Shown: positions 8,631 through 16,616 of the stretch, one piece after another
How the letters are laid out: the number at the start of each line of letters is the position of its first letter
How positions within the stretch are numbered: the first letter of the stretch is position 1
DNA from: Alphaproteobacteria bacterium MedPE-SWcel
GTDB lineage: Bacteria > Pseudomonadota > Alphaproteobacteria > Rhodobacterales > Rhodobacteraceae
Direction of reading: 5' to 3'
DNA: 64,000 bases
Assembly (NCBI GenBank): GCA_001874255.1
Contig: MPDC01000004.1
Location: forward strand, 1 to 64,000
The notes under the pieces: model-generated
The model's database searches: none
Told to the model about the DNA's origin: nothing
What the model saw: the letters and a program-made list of their open reading frames with translations, nothing else
Program-made: the position numbers and the translations under genes

Positions 8631-10838
8631 GTGACTTTCCCGACCCCGCCCCTGTCCGGCCCGAGACCTGGCCTGAGTGCAGAACGCTCGTGCAGAACAG
8701 TGGCTCTGCTTTTGGGCACATTTTTGGGCACGGTGCTTTCCGGGCTGCCACAGGCCCTGCTGGCCGAAGACGCCGCGCCGCGCGGGTTTGCCTGGCCCGA
8801 GACGCCAAGCCTGAACTTTTATGGCAATCCCGGCATGATCGACATGCCCAGTGCCGAGATGATGCCGGACGCGCAATTTGCGGCCTCGGTCAGCAGCTTT
8901 GGCGGTATCACCCGAATGAACCTGCAGGCGCAGGCCCTGCCGTGGGTGTCTGTGGCCTTTCGTTACACCGAGACGCAAGACCGCAATCTGTTCAACTTTG
9001 GCGATTTCTATGATCGCAACTTTGATGTGCGCTTCCGTCTTTGGCAGGAAGGGCGCTATCGCCCTGCGGTGGCTGTGGGGCTTCAGGATCTGGCTGGCAC
9101 CGGGATTTATAGTGGCGAGTATATCGTCGCCACCAAGACCTTCGCGCCCGAGGCGCTGCCGGGGCAATTTAAACTGTCTGCCGGTCTGGGCTGGGGGCGT
9201 CTGGGCTCCAGCGGAGCAGTGGCGACACTTGGCAATCGCTCTGGTTTTACATCGGGCGAGACCGGCGGTCAGCTGGGCGTGGACCGCTGGTTTCGCGGTG
9301 ATGTCGCACCATTTGCGGGCGTAGAGTGGCGACATGGACGCTGGGGTGTCAAGGCCGAGTATTCCACCGACGCCTATACGCAGGAGACCCAGCAATCCAA
9401 CGTCTTTGAACGCAAGTCGGATTTCAACTTTGGGGTCGAGTATCAGGCCAGCCGGCAGCTGCGTTTGGGGGCCTATTATCTCTATGGGTCCGAATTTGGC
9501 ATTTCGGCACAGATCCAGATGAACCCGCGCCATCCCGCGACCAAGATGCAGGTGCCAGCGCCGTCGCCGGTGGTTCCACGCAGCACCTGGGCTCAGGATG
9601 AGGCGCTCTGGACCACGGCTTGGGCGGACAGTGACAGCGCAAAGCTCAAAACGCGTGATCTGCTGGCGCAATCGCTGCGACAGGATGGGCTCATTCTGGA
9701 GAGCGTGACCCTGCGCGGCACCATGGCTGAGGCGCGTATTCGCAACACCCGCTATCAATCGCAGGCATTGGCGGTGGGCCGTGCGGCGCGGGCCATGGCG
9801 CAAAGCTTGCCACCTTCGGTCGAGACCTTCCGCATTGTGCCCACAAGCGGCGGGCTGGGGCTGTCGGCTGTGGTGCTGCGCCGCTCCGATCTGGAGGCGC
9901 TGGAATTTTCACCCGAGGCCCCGGATGCGATCTGGGCGGTGGCCACGGTGCAGGATGCCGGAGCGGCGGCAGAGGATGCGCTGGTCTCTGATGCGCTCTA
10001 TCCCGCCTTCTCCTATTCATTCGTCCCCTATACATCGCCGTCTTACTTTGACCCTTCTGTGCCGTTCCGGATCGACTTCGGTGTCGATCTCAAGGCCAGC
10101 TATAGCCCGGCACCGGGCTGGAAACTGGCAGGCGCAATCCGACAGCGGATCTGGGGCAATGTGGCTGATGGCCGCGCGGGGTCGTCGAGGCTGCCGCAGG
10201 TGCGCACCAATCAGCGCGAATTCGCACAGGCCGACACCACGCTCGAACAGCTCTACGTGGAGCGGCGCTGGAGGCCAGGGCGCAACCTCTATGCCCGGGC
10301 CTCGGTGGGCTATTTCGAGAGCATGTACGGCGGCCTCTCGGGCGAGCTGTTGTGGAAGCCGGTGGACAGTCGTTTGGGCCTTGGCGCCGAGCTGAACTAC
10401 GTGCGCCAGCGTGATTTCGACCAGCGTCTGGGGTTTCGCGATTACGATGTGCTGACCGGCCATGCCTCGGCCTATCTGGAGCTGCCGAAGAACTACCTGA
10501 TGCAGGTGGATGCGGGGCGCTATCTGGCCGGCGATGTCGGTGCTACCGTGTCCTTGACGCGGACTTTCAACAACGGCTGGCGGCTTGGCGGGTTCTTCAC
10601 CCTGACCGATGTTTCGGCCGAGGATTTCGGCGAGGGCTCCTTTGACAAGGGCATCACCCTGACCATCCCGATGGGCTGGCTGGTGGGCAAGCCCTCGCGC
10701 AATTCCTACGGGCTGACGATCCGGCCGGTGCAGCGTGACGGCGGCCAGCGGGTCTCGGTGCCGGGGCGGCTTTATGGTCAGGTGCGCGCGGCCCATCGCA
10801 AGAGTTTGCAAGATCAAAGGGCGAGGTTCTGGGAATGA
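8631..10838 (+). CDS. yjbH: YjbH-like exopolysaccharide outer-membrane protein
   Basis: A protein of about 735 residues with an N-terminal signal sequence (RTVALLLGTFLGTVLSGLP) and a body of alternating short strands rich in aromatic residues, as in outer-membrane beta-barrels. The start SLNFYGNPGMIDMPSAEMMPDAQFA and the order with a lipoprotein gene match the YjbH family of E. coli exopolysaccharide loci. The stop overlaps the next start as ATGA. The frame opens earlier, with GTG at 8547. I prefer GTG at 8631 because AAGGA lies 9 bases upstream and the signal peptide then sits near the N-terminus. Confidence 0.8.
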   Translation: MTFPTPPLSGPRPGLSAERSCRTVALLLGTFLGTVLSGLPQALLAEDAAPRGFAWPETPSLNFYGNPGMIDMPSAEMMPDAQFAASVSSFGGITRMNLQAQALPWVSVAFRYTETQDRNLFNFGDFYDRNFDVRFRLWQEGRYRPAVAVGLQDLAGTGIYSGEYIVATKTFAPEALPGQFKLSAGLGWGRLGSSGAVATLGNRSGFTSGETGGQLGVDRWFRGDVAPFAGVEWRHGRWGVKAEYSTDAYTQETQQSNVFERKSDFNFGVEYQASRQLRLGAYYLYGSEFGISAQIQMNPRHPATKMQVPAPSPVVPRSTWAQDEALWTTAWADSDSAKLKTRDLLAQSLRQDGLILESVTLRGTMAEARIRNTRYQSQALAVGRAARAMAQSLPPSVETFRIVPTSGGLGLSAVVLRRSDLEALEFSPEAPDAIWAVATVQDAGAAAEDALVSDALYPAFSYSFVPYTSPSYFDPSVPFRIDFGVDLKASYSPAPGWKLAGAIRQRIWGNVADGRAGSSRLPQVRTNQREFAQADTTLEQLYVERRWRPGRNLYARASVGYFESMYGGLSGELLWKPVDSRLGLGAELNYVRQRDFDQRLGFRDYDVLTGHASAYLELPKNYLMQVDAGRYLAGDVGATVSLTRTFNNGWRLGGFFTLTDVSAEDFGEGSFDKGITLTIPMGWLVGKPSRNSYGLTIRPVQRDGGQRVSVPGRLYGQVRAAHRKSLQDQRARFWE

Positions 10839-11545
10839 GATGCGCCGGGATGCATATGCGGATGTGGGGGCTTGGGGCGGCGCTGATGCTGGGGCTGCTG
10901 ACGGGCTGCGCCCGCGGCCCCGAGGACACGCCGCTGGAGATCGAGATCGGCCAGGTGATCCGCGACCAGATCCGGCTGCGCCGCGGCAAGGCGACTGCGC
11001 CAAAGCCGCCGGTGCTGACCCGGGCGCTGCTGGAGACCATCGCGGAGCCCCATATCGAAGTAGAGATCGAAGAGGTCAAGCTGCGAGACTACCTGACCCT
11101 GCAAGTGGCGCGGCAGGACGATGTCCCTGGCCGGATCGAGCTGTGGCGGTCGGTGGACAATATCAGCTTCGGCTTTCGCGACGGCATGCTGATCTCGACC
11201 CGGGGGCTGCGCGGCACCCTGCTGTCGGCGGCGGTGCCTGCGGACGGGCAGGGGGCAATGGGCCCGGCCTCGGGGGGGCTGCGGCGCTATGAGTTTGCGG
11301 GCGACGACAATGCTTCCTACCGGGTGCAGCTGGCCTGCGAGCTGCGCGATCTCGGGGCAGAGCCGCTGGAGATCGTCGGGCTGATTTACCCCACGCAGCA
11401 CCTGCAGGAATACTGCCGCGGGGCTCAGGGCGGGGTGATTCTGAATGACTATTGGGTCGACAGGCGCGACGGCCGATTGTGGCAATCGCGGCAATGGGCC
11501 GGGCCGGAGGTCGGTTATATCCGTGTCCGTCAGGTCGTGATCTGA
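10835..11545 (+). CDS. yjbF: YjbF/GfcB-like lipoprotein
   Basis: A 236-residue protein with a lipoprotein signal (GAALMLGLLTGC) giving a lipidated Cys near residue 25. The remainder (RDGMLISTRGLRGTLLSA, TQHLQEYC, NDYWVD) fits the YjbF/GfcB family, outer-membrane lipoproteins encoded beside YjbH and used in exopolysaccharide or group 4 capsule secretion. It is translationally coupled to yjbH by an ATGA overlap. Function beyond export assistance is not established in the family. Confidence 0.82.
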   Translation: MRCAGMHMRMWGLGAALMLGLLTGCARGPEDTPLEIEIGQVIRDQIRLRRGKATAPKPPVLTRALLETIAEPHIEVEIEEVKLRDYLTLQVARQDDVPGRIELWRSVDNISFGFRDGMLISTRGLRGTLLSAAVPADGQGAMGPASGGLRRYEFAGDDNASYRVQLACELRDLGAEPLEIVGLIYPTQHLQEYCRGAQGGVILNDYWVDRRDGRLWQSRQWAGPEVGYIRVRQVVI

Positions 11546-11602
11546 CAACAATCCGCCCAAAAAAGGCAGGAACCCGCCGAGGGGGGCACGCGCGCGCGTT
11601 TT

Positions 11603-11618
11603 TTTTGCAACTGCAAAA
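11603..11618. repeat. Short inverted repeat upstream of yjbE-like gene
   Basis: TTTTGCA and TGCAAAA flank AC in an AT-rich stretch between the yjbF stop and the yjbE-like promoter. It could be a regulatory dyad. No function can be read from the sequence. Confidence 0.3.
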
Positions 11619-11658
11619 TAAAAACGAAAAAGCAAGGAACTTGATGGTATTGGAAAGA

Positions 11659-11687
11659 TTGAATTGGGCGGGGCACTGACATAATGT
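11659..11687 (+). promoter_or_regulatory. Sigma-70-like promoter of yjbE-like gene
   Basis: TTGAAT (11659-11664) and TAATGT (11682-11687) are separated by exactly 17 bp and lie 38 bp upstream of the start codon. A clear ribosome binding site (CAGGAG) follows. This suggests the small gene has its own strong transcript, separate from yjbH-yjbF. Confidence 0.6.
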
Positions 11688-11724
11688 CTCGCTAGGATCC
11701 CATATCTCCACAGGAGTTTAAGTT

Positions 11725-11967
11725 ATGAAAAATATTATCGCAGCTTCCGCTATCGCCATGCTGGCCGCAACCGGTGCATTTGCTCAGGCTGAAGGTGGCG
11801 CTGCTGCTGCCGGTGGCGGCGCAGGTGCAGGTGCAGGCGCAGGCCTCGGTCTGGGCGTCGGCGGTCTGGGTGCCGCAGGCATCGCAGCAGCCGTTGTTGC
11901 CGCAGCAGTTGTGGTTGGCGTGGTTGTGAACGACGACGAAGATACCACCACAACCACCACCAACTAA
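11725..11967 (+). CDS. yjbE: YjbE-like small secreted Gly/Ala-rich protein
   Basis: An 80-residue protein with a signal peptide (MKNIIAASAIAMLAATGAFA) followed by Gly/Ala repeats (GGGAGAGAGAGLGLGVGG), a Val/Ala hydrophobic stretch and a C-terminal DDEDTTTTTTN tail. Composition, size and the Thr-rich end resemble E. coli YjbE, the first gene of yjbEFGH. Here it follows yjbH-yjbF in the same direction but has its own promoter and terminator. The role of YjbE is unknown. The match rests on composition and context, so the symbol is tentative. Confidence 0.7.
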   Translation: MKNIIAASAIAMLAATGAFAQAEGGAAAAGGGAGAGAGAGLGLGVGGLGAAGIAAAVVAAAVVVGVVVNDDEDTTTTTTN

Positions 11968-12029
11968 TTCCGGCCCGGGTTTTGGTCGCGTGACGATGCG
12001 GCCGCATCCGGTGTGAGGACAGTTTCAGA

Positions 12030-12058
12030 CGGGCTCCTGCTTTGCAGGGGCCCGTTTT
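12030..12058 (+). terminator. Terminator after yjbE-like gene
   Basis: CGGGC-T-CCTGC pairs with GCAGG-G-GCCCG across a TTT loop (one mismatch), followed by TTTT. It lies about 60 bp after the stop codon. Confidence 0.7.
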
Positions 12059-12178
12059 GCGTTCGGCAGAGCTCAAACGAAAGCTCCGGTTAACGAGGCG
12101 CGCGCCCTCTTGGCGCTGTTTTCAGGTCCATCGGGCAGGATGGCGGCAGATTGCCAGTAACCGAAGGGCCCAGCCGTT

Positions 12179-12276
12179 ATGCCTCCGACGTCTCCTCAGC
12201 GTTCCGACCGTCTTGACTTGCCCTATCTGATGCCAGCACAGGCGCAGAAACATGTGACCCATAATGACGCGTTGCA
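12179..12276 (+). pseudogene. DUF2793-family gene, 5' part, split by transposon
   Basis: ATG at 12179 begins a frame with the typical DUF2793 opening (DLPYLMPAQAQKHVTHNDAL). It is interrupted at codon DAL by the Tn3-family element at 12277. Joining it to 16430 after removing one copy of the TTGCA duplication restores the continuous reading NDALHRLDLVVQLVLEELE. DUF2793 proteins are of unknown function and common in Rhodobacteraceae. Confidence 0.8.
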
Positions 12277-12315
12277 GGGGCCTGTTCCGGCTGGGGGCAG
12301 AATGACACCTTAAGG
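12277..12315 (+). repeat. Left terminal inverted repeat of Tn3-family transposon
   Basis: It begins GGGGCCTGTTCCGGCTGGGG and matches the reverse complement of 16386-16424 except at about two positions. It is preceded directly by TTGCA. Confidence 0.92.
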
Positions 12316-12329
12316 CGGCTTGGCTGTGG

Positions 12330-12893
12330 TTATCCAACTTCCTTGATCAATCTGTAGGCTGTTGATCTTGCGATGCCGAGCTGTTTTGCGGCTTGTCCGG
12401 CGGTCATTCCGGCTTCTACGAGGTTTTGCAGGGCCAAGACGGTTTCGGCTTTGAGGGGCGGCCGCCCGGGTTTTCGGCCCTGCGCTCTTGCGGCTTTGAT
12501 GCCGTCTTTTGTGCGTTCTGAGATGAGGCGGCGTTCAAAATGGGCGATGGCTCCAAAGACGTGGAAAATGAGTTCACCGGCGGCGGACGTGGTGTCGATG
12601 CGCTCTTCGAGACTGATCAGCCCGATGTCTTGGGTTTTTAGGTTTTCGACGGTTTCCAGGAGTTCTTTGAGCGAACGCCCGAGCCTGTCCAGCCGGATGA
12701 TGGCCAAGCTGTCACCGGGGCGGGCGTGATCAATCAAGGCAGATAGGCCGGGGCGGTCAAACTGTTTGCCCGAAACAACATCCTCGAACACACGGATGGC
12801 CCCGGCATCTTTGAGGCGTTTGATCTGGCCACTGAGGTCTTGGTCGACGGTTGAGACCCGCGCGTAGCCAAGGATATCGCCCGCCCTAGCCAT
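12330..12893 (-). CDS. tnpR: Serine resolvase/invertase of Tn3 element
   Basis: A 187-residue serine recombinase. The catalytic Ser is in YARVST near residue 14, followed by the family motifs IIRLDRLGRSL and FGAIAHFERRLISERTKDG. A C-terminal helix-turn-helix (AGQAAKQLGIARSTAYRLIK) completes it. It would resolve cointegrates at a res site in 13348-13489. Its ATG overlaps the stop of the upstream NUDIX gene by 8 bases (ATGGCTAG), suggesting coupled translation. Confidence 0.93.
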   Translation of the reverse strand: MARAGDILGYARVSTVDQDLSGQIKRLKDAGAIRVFEDVVSGKQFDRPGLSALIDHARPGDSLAIIRLDRLGRSLKELLETVENLKTQDIGLISLEERIDTTSAAGELIFHVFGAIAHFERRLISERTKDGIKAARAQGRKPGRPPLKAETVLALQNLVEAGMTAGQAAKQLGIARSTAYRLIKEVG

Positions 12894-13347
12894 TCATTTC
12901 AATCTTCAGATGCTGGTTTGGTTCCTTAACGACGAATTCGGCTTTCACGGCCGCCAAGGCTTTTTGCTGCCCTGGGAAGCTGAGCATGGTGTTTGCCTTC
13001 TCAAAGCTGACCCACTCATAGGCGTCATGTTCGTCGTTCAACGTGACGGTGGTATCTGGGGGCACCATGCTAACAAAGACAGGCACCAAAGTGATGCATT
13101 CCTTGTCCGCCTCGTAGAATTGCTCCAGGATGTCGGCCGACCAGATTTCCGTAAGCCCGATGCCTGTTTCTTCGCGAACCTCGCGGATCGCAGTTTGCCA
13201 TGCTTTTTCTCCGACCTCGATGCCACCCGCGATCTGACACCATAGACCTGCCAAATATCCTGTGCGGCGAAGAAGCAGTACCTTGGTCTCGCCGTCTTCG
13301 GGTTTGAGCAGGAAAATCGAAACGCTGAAACTTTTGACTGGAAGCAT
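12886..13347 (-). CDS. NUDIX hydrolase carried by Tn3 transposon
   Basis: A 153-residue protein with a perfect NUDIX box (GGIEVGEKAWQTAIREVREE followed by TGI), including the metal-binding REVREE core. NUDIX enzymes cleave nucleoside diphosphates linked to another group; the substrate cannot be read from the sequence. Tryptophan and acidic residues around the box (LAGLWCQIAGG) fit a MutT-like or dNTP-like enzyme. It sits between tnpR and the res region and is the only non-transposition gene in the element. It shares the tnpR transcript and overlaps its start. Confidence 0.88.
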   Translation of the reverse strand: MLPVKSFSVSIFLLKPEDGETKVLLLRRTGYLAGLWCQIAGGIEVGEKAWQTAIREVREETGIGLTEIWSADILEQFYEADKECITLVPVFVSMVPPDTTVTLNDEHDAYEWVSFEKANTMLSFPGQQKALAAVKAEFVVKEPNQHLKIEMNG

Positions 13348-13420
13348 GGGTGTCTTTTAACCGTTCGTTTTAGGGGCAGTTTGAAGTCGGTACCAAAGAT
13401 ATGGCTTTAAGCACCCCAAG

Positions 13421-13480
13421 TTGTCTCATTATTCGTCTTTATATTATGCATTGTCTCAAAATGATCAACACCATTTTGAG
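13421..13480. promoter_or_regulatory. Candidate res/promoter region of Tn3 element
   Basis: Between divergent NUDIX-tnpR and tnpA. It holds two direct copies of TTGTCTCA (13421 and 13451) and the inverted repeat CTCAAAATG / CATTTTGAG (13455-13463 and 13472-13480). Tn3-family res sites and divergent promoters lie in this position. Individual subsites were not resolved. Confidence 0.5.
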
Positions 13481-13489
13481 GACACCTTC

Positions 13490-16378
13490 ATGCCACGACG
13501 ATCCGTTCTGACCGAGCGCCAGCGTTCGGTACTCTTCGACTTGCCCACCGATGACGTATCGATGATGCGACATTACACACTCGCCGATGATGACATTGAG
13601 CACATCAATGCTCGAAGGCGGCCGGAAAATCGGATTGGCTTTGCATTGCAACTTTGCGCGTTCCGGTATCCTGGGCGATTGCTTTCATCCGATGAAGTGA
13701 TCCCAGAAAAGGTGCTGCGTTTCATCGCAGCTCAGTTGGGTCTAACCGGCGATGATATTTTGCCATACGCGTCGCGTCGCCAAACCCGGCAACAACATCT
13801 GCATGCCTTGCGGCAAATCTATGGGTTCAAGATGTTTTCCGGGCAAGGTGCCCGCTGCCTCAGGGCATGGCTTGAGCATCAGGCTGAAACGGCCCGATCA
13901 AATGAAGACCTGGCGCGACGGTTCGTCGAGGAATGCCGCAGGACACAAACGATCCTTCCCGGTGTTTCGGTCATCGAACGGCTGTGTGCAGATGCGCTTG
14001 TCGCGGCGGAGCGCGGAATAGAAAGCCGGATCGCCAACAGGCTGGATAACCAGATGAGGGAGCGACTGGATACGCTTCTGACCGAGATGCTCGATGGCAA
14101 TGTCAGCCGGTTCGTTTGGCTGCGGCAGTTTGAGGTGGGCAACAACTCGGCAGGTGCATCCCGGCTTCTGGATAGACTAGAATTCCTGCAGGCATTGGAT
14201 ATGTCCCCCGAAATCTTGGCGGATATTCCACCCCACCGGGTCACACGTCTGCGCCGCCAGGGTGAACGCTACTTTGCAGACGGGCTGCGCGACATCACCA
14301 GTGACCGGCGGCTCGCGATCCTAGCCGTATGCACCGCCGAATGGGCAGCAGCCATAGCAGATGCCGTGATCGAAACACATGACCGGATCGTCGGCAAAAC
14401 CTGGCGGGACGCGAAGAAGCTGTGCGATACTCGGATCGCCGATGCCAGATCGTCTTTGCAGGAGACTTTGCGCTCTTTCAAAGGACTTGGCGCTGCCCTA
14501 CTGGAGGCTAAGGGAGACGGCGCATCTCTCGACGCGGCCACGGAGGCGGCATGTGGTTGGGTTCACCTCGAACGTATGGTGGCAACCGCTGCCCAATTGA
14601 CGGACACGATGACCGCTGATGCCTTGGCCCATGTCGTTCATGGATATCACCGGTTCCGACGATACGCGCCGCGCATGCTGCGCGCACTGGATATCCACGC
14701 CGCTGCTGTGGCTTCGCCCTTGATACAAGCCGCAAAGATCATCGCCGATGATCAAAAGGACGCACCCCGTCAGACATCTTTCCTGCGCAGAAACTCGAAG
14801 TGGCATCGCCACCTCAATACTCAGGAGCCTGATGACAACCGGCTTTGGGAGGTCGCTGTGTTGTTCCAAATTCGGGAGGCATTCCGATCTGGCGACATGT
14901 GGCTCCGACATTCCAGGCGTTATGCTGATTTAAAGCAGGCCCTTATACCGATAGAAGCAGCCGGGGCTTCGCCCCGTTTGACCATGCCGCTTGAACCGGA
15001 AATATGGCTAGAAGACCGCAAGACACGGTTGCTGGAAAGTCTTGAAAAGCTGGCCAAAGCCGCGCGAACGGGTGTGATCCCAGGTGGTTCAATTGAAGAT
15101 GGTGTTCTCAAAATAGATCGCTTGACCAGGGCTGTGCCCGAAGCTGCCGACGACATGGTGCTCGACCTTTATGGTCGCCTGCCTGCGGTTAGGATCACCG
15201 ATTTGCTGCAGGAAGTTGATAATGATGTTGGATTTACTGAAGCCTTTACACACTTGAGGACAGGCGTTCCCTGCAAAGATCGCGTCGGGCTTTTGAACGT
15301 GTTGTTGGCCGAAGGGCTGAACCTCGGTCTCAGCAAAATGGCAGAGGCCACCAGTTCCCACGATTATTTCCAGCTGTCGCGTCTCTCCCGGTGGCACATC
15401 GAAAGCGATGCTATCAACCGGGCGCTCGCCATGGTGATCTCAGCACAGTCGGAATTACCTATGGCCGCAAACTGGGGCAGCGGCATCACCGCATCAAGCG
15501 ACGGGCAATTCTTCTCCGCCGCGCGGCAGGGCGAGGCGATGAATCTCATCAATGCGAAATACGGTTCCGAACCAGGACTCAAAGCTTACACCCATGTCTC
15601 CGATCAGTTTGGCCCGTTCGCCACACAAAACATCCCGGCCACGGTGAACGAAGCACCGTATATCCTGGATGGGCTGCTGATGAATGAAGTCGGACGGAAG
15701 ATCAAAGAACAGTATGCCGACACCGGCGGCTTTACAGATCATGTGTTCGCCGTCACAGCGCTGCTATCTTATCGGTTCATTCCGCGTATTCGCGATCTGC
15801 CGTCCAAGCGGCTTTATCTCTTTGATCCTGGGGCAGCGCCAAAAGAACTGCGCGGCCTGATTGGTGGCAAGATCAGAGAAAAGCTCATCATCGAAAATTG
15901 GCCGGACATCCTGCGCGCCGTTGCCACCATGGCGGTAGGTGTCATGCCGCCGAGCCAACTCATGCGAAAGTTCGCTTCATACCCACGCCAGCATGAGCTG
16001 GCCGTTGCCTTACGGGAAATCGGACGCATCGAGCGAACCTTGTTCATCATCGAATGGCTGCTCGACGCTGACATGCAGCGCCGTGCCCAAATCGGTCTGA
16101 ACAAAGGCGAGGCACATCACGCACTGAAAAACGCGCTGCGGATCGGACGTCAGGGTGAAATCCGAGATCGCACAACCCAAGGCCAGCACTATCGAATGGC
16201 CGGGCTGAACCTGTTGGCCGCTACTATCATATATTGGAACACCAAGCACCTCGGCATGGCCGTAACTGCTCGAAAGCGCGCCAGTCTCGATTGCTCACCC
16301 GACCTCCTGGCGCACATCTCGCCCCTCGGATGGGCGCATATCTTACTCACGGGCGAATACAGATGGAAAAATCGCTGA
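13490..16378 (+). CDS. tnpA: Tn3-family transposase
   Basis: A protein of 962 residues, the usual length for Tn3-family TnpA. It shows the N-terminal PRRSVLTERQRSVLFDLP and the C-terminal DDE domain features (ISAQSELPMAANWGSG with SSDGQFF, and YGSEPGLKAYTHVSDQ). The C-terminus GWAHILLTGEYRWKNR is typical. An upstream in-frame ATG-like start exists at 13421, but ATG at 13490 follows GAGGACACC with good spacing and matches the family N-terminus. No lesion is seen, so the element may still move. Confidence 0.95.
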   Translation: MPRRSVLTERQRSVLFDLPTDDVSMMRHYTLADDDIEHINARRRPENRIGFALQLCAFRYPGRLLSSDEVIPEKVLRFIAAQLGLTGDDILPYASRRQTRQQHLHALRQIYGFKMFSGQGARCLRAWLEHQAETARSNEDLARRFVEECRRTQTILPGVSVIERLCADALVAAERGIESRIANRLDNQMRERLDTLLTEMLDGNVSRFVWLRQFEVGNNSAGASRLLDRLEFLQALDMSPEILADIPPHRVTRLRRQGERYFADGLRDITSDRRLAILAVCTAEWAAAIADAVIETHDRIVGKTWRDAKKLCDTRIADARSSLQETLRSFKGLGAALLEAKGDGASLDAATEAACGWVHLERMVATAAQLTDTMTADALAHVVHGYHRFRRYAPRMLRALDIHAAAVASPLIQAAKIIADDQKDAPRQTSFLRRNSKWHRHLNTQEPDDNRLWEVAVLFQIREAFRSGDMWLRHSRRYADLKQALIPIEAAGASPRLTMPLEPEIWLEDRKTRLLESLEKLAKAARTGVIPGGSIEDGVLKIDRLTRAVPEAADDMVLDLYGRLPAVRITDLLQEVDNDVGFTEAFTHLRTGVPCKDRVGLLNVLLAEGLNLGLSKMAEATSSHDYFQLSRLSRWHIESDAINRALAMVISAQSELPMAANWGSGITASSDGQFFSAARQGEAMNLINAKYGSEPGLKAYTHVSDQFGPFATQNIPATVNEAPYILDGLLMNEVGRKIKEQYADTGGFTDHVFAVTALLSYRFIPRIRDLPSKRLYLFDPGAAPKELRGLIGGKIREKLIIENWPDILRAVATMAVGVMPPSQLMRKFASYPRQHELAVALREIGRIERTLFIIEWLLDADMQRRAQIGLNKGEAHHALKNALRIGRQGEIRDRTTQGQHYRMAGLNLLAATIIYWNTKHLGMAVTARKRASLDCSPDLLAHISPLGWAHILLTGEYRWKNR

Positions 16379-16385
16379 CATCCGG

Positions 16386-16424
16386 CCTTATGGTGTCATT
16401 CTGCCCCCAGCCGGAACAGACCCC
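16386..16424 (-). repeat. Right terminal inverted repeat of Tn3-family transposon
   Basis: The reverse complement begins GGGGTCTGTTCCGGCTGGGG, matching the left end with about two mismatches. It is followed by TTGCA at 16425-16429, the second copy of the target duplication. Confidence 0.92.
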
Positions 16425-16429
16425 TTGCA

Positions 16430-16616
16430 CCGCCTCGATCTCGTGGTGCAACTGGTGCTCGAAGAGCTGGAGCGCGAGACGCCGCCTGCCGATCCCGGCG
16501 CAGGCGAGATCTATGCCATCGGCGCCAGCCCCAACGCGGCATGGGCGGGGCAGGGAGGGCGGTTGGCCGCCTGGGGCGATGGCCTCGCCTGTCTGGCGGT
16601 GGGGCGCTGGGGTTAG
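16430..16616 (+). pseudogene. DUF2793-family gene, 3' part, split by transposon
   Basis: Continues the frame broken at 12276: LHRLDLVVQLVLEELERE, then EIYAIGASPNAAWAGQGG and AAWGDGLACLAVGRWG followed by TAG. The domain is roughly 90 residues when rejoined. The protein ends soon after the domain, where many family members carry on, so it may have been short already. The stop overlaps the tail of the wza-like gene on the other strand. Confidence 0.75.

Larger units (their letters stand above)
12277..16424. mobile_element. Complete Tn3-family transposon with NUDIX gene
   Basis: A 4148-bp element. The ends are near-perfect inverted repeats of about 38-39 bp that start GGGGYCTGTTCCGGCTGGGG (left 12277-12315, right 16386-16424). 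They are flanked by the 5-bp duplication TTGCA (12272-12276 and 16425-16429), as is usual for Tn3-family insertion. Inside are a serine resolvase (minus), a NUDIX hydrolase (minus) and a full-length TnpA (plus), with a likely res site between the divergent genes. It interrupts a DUF2793 gene. All parts look intact. Confidence 0.93.

Noticed and set aside
6799-8808. Long minus-strand open frame opposite the dehydratase gene
   Set aside because: Antisense shadow of a clear CapD/WbpM-type gene, His/Gln/Arg-rich, no domain.
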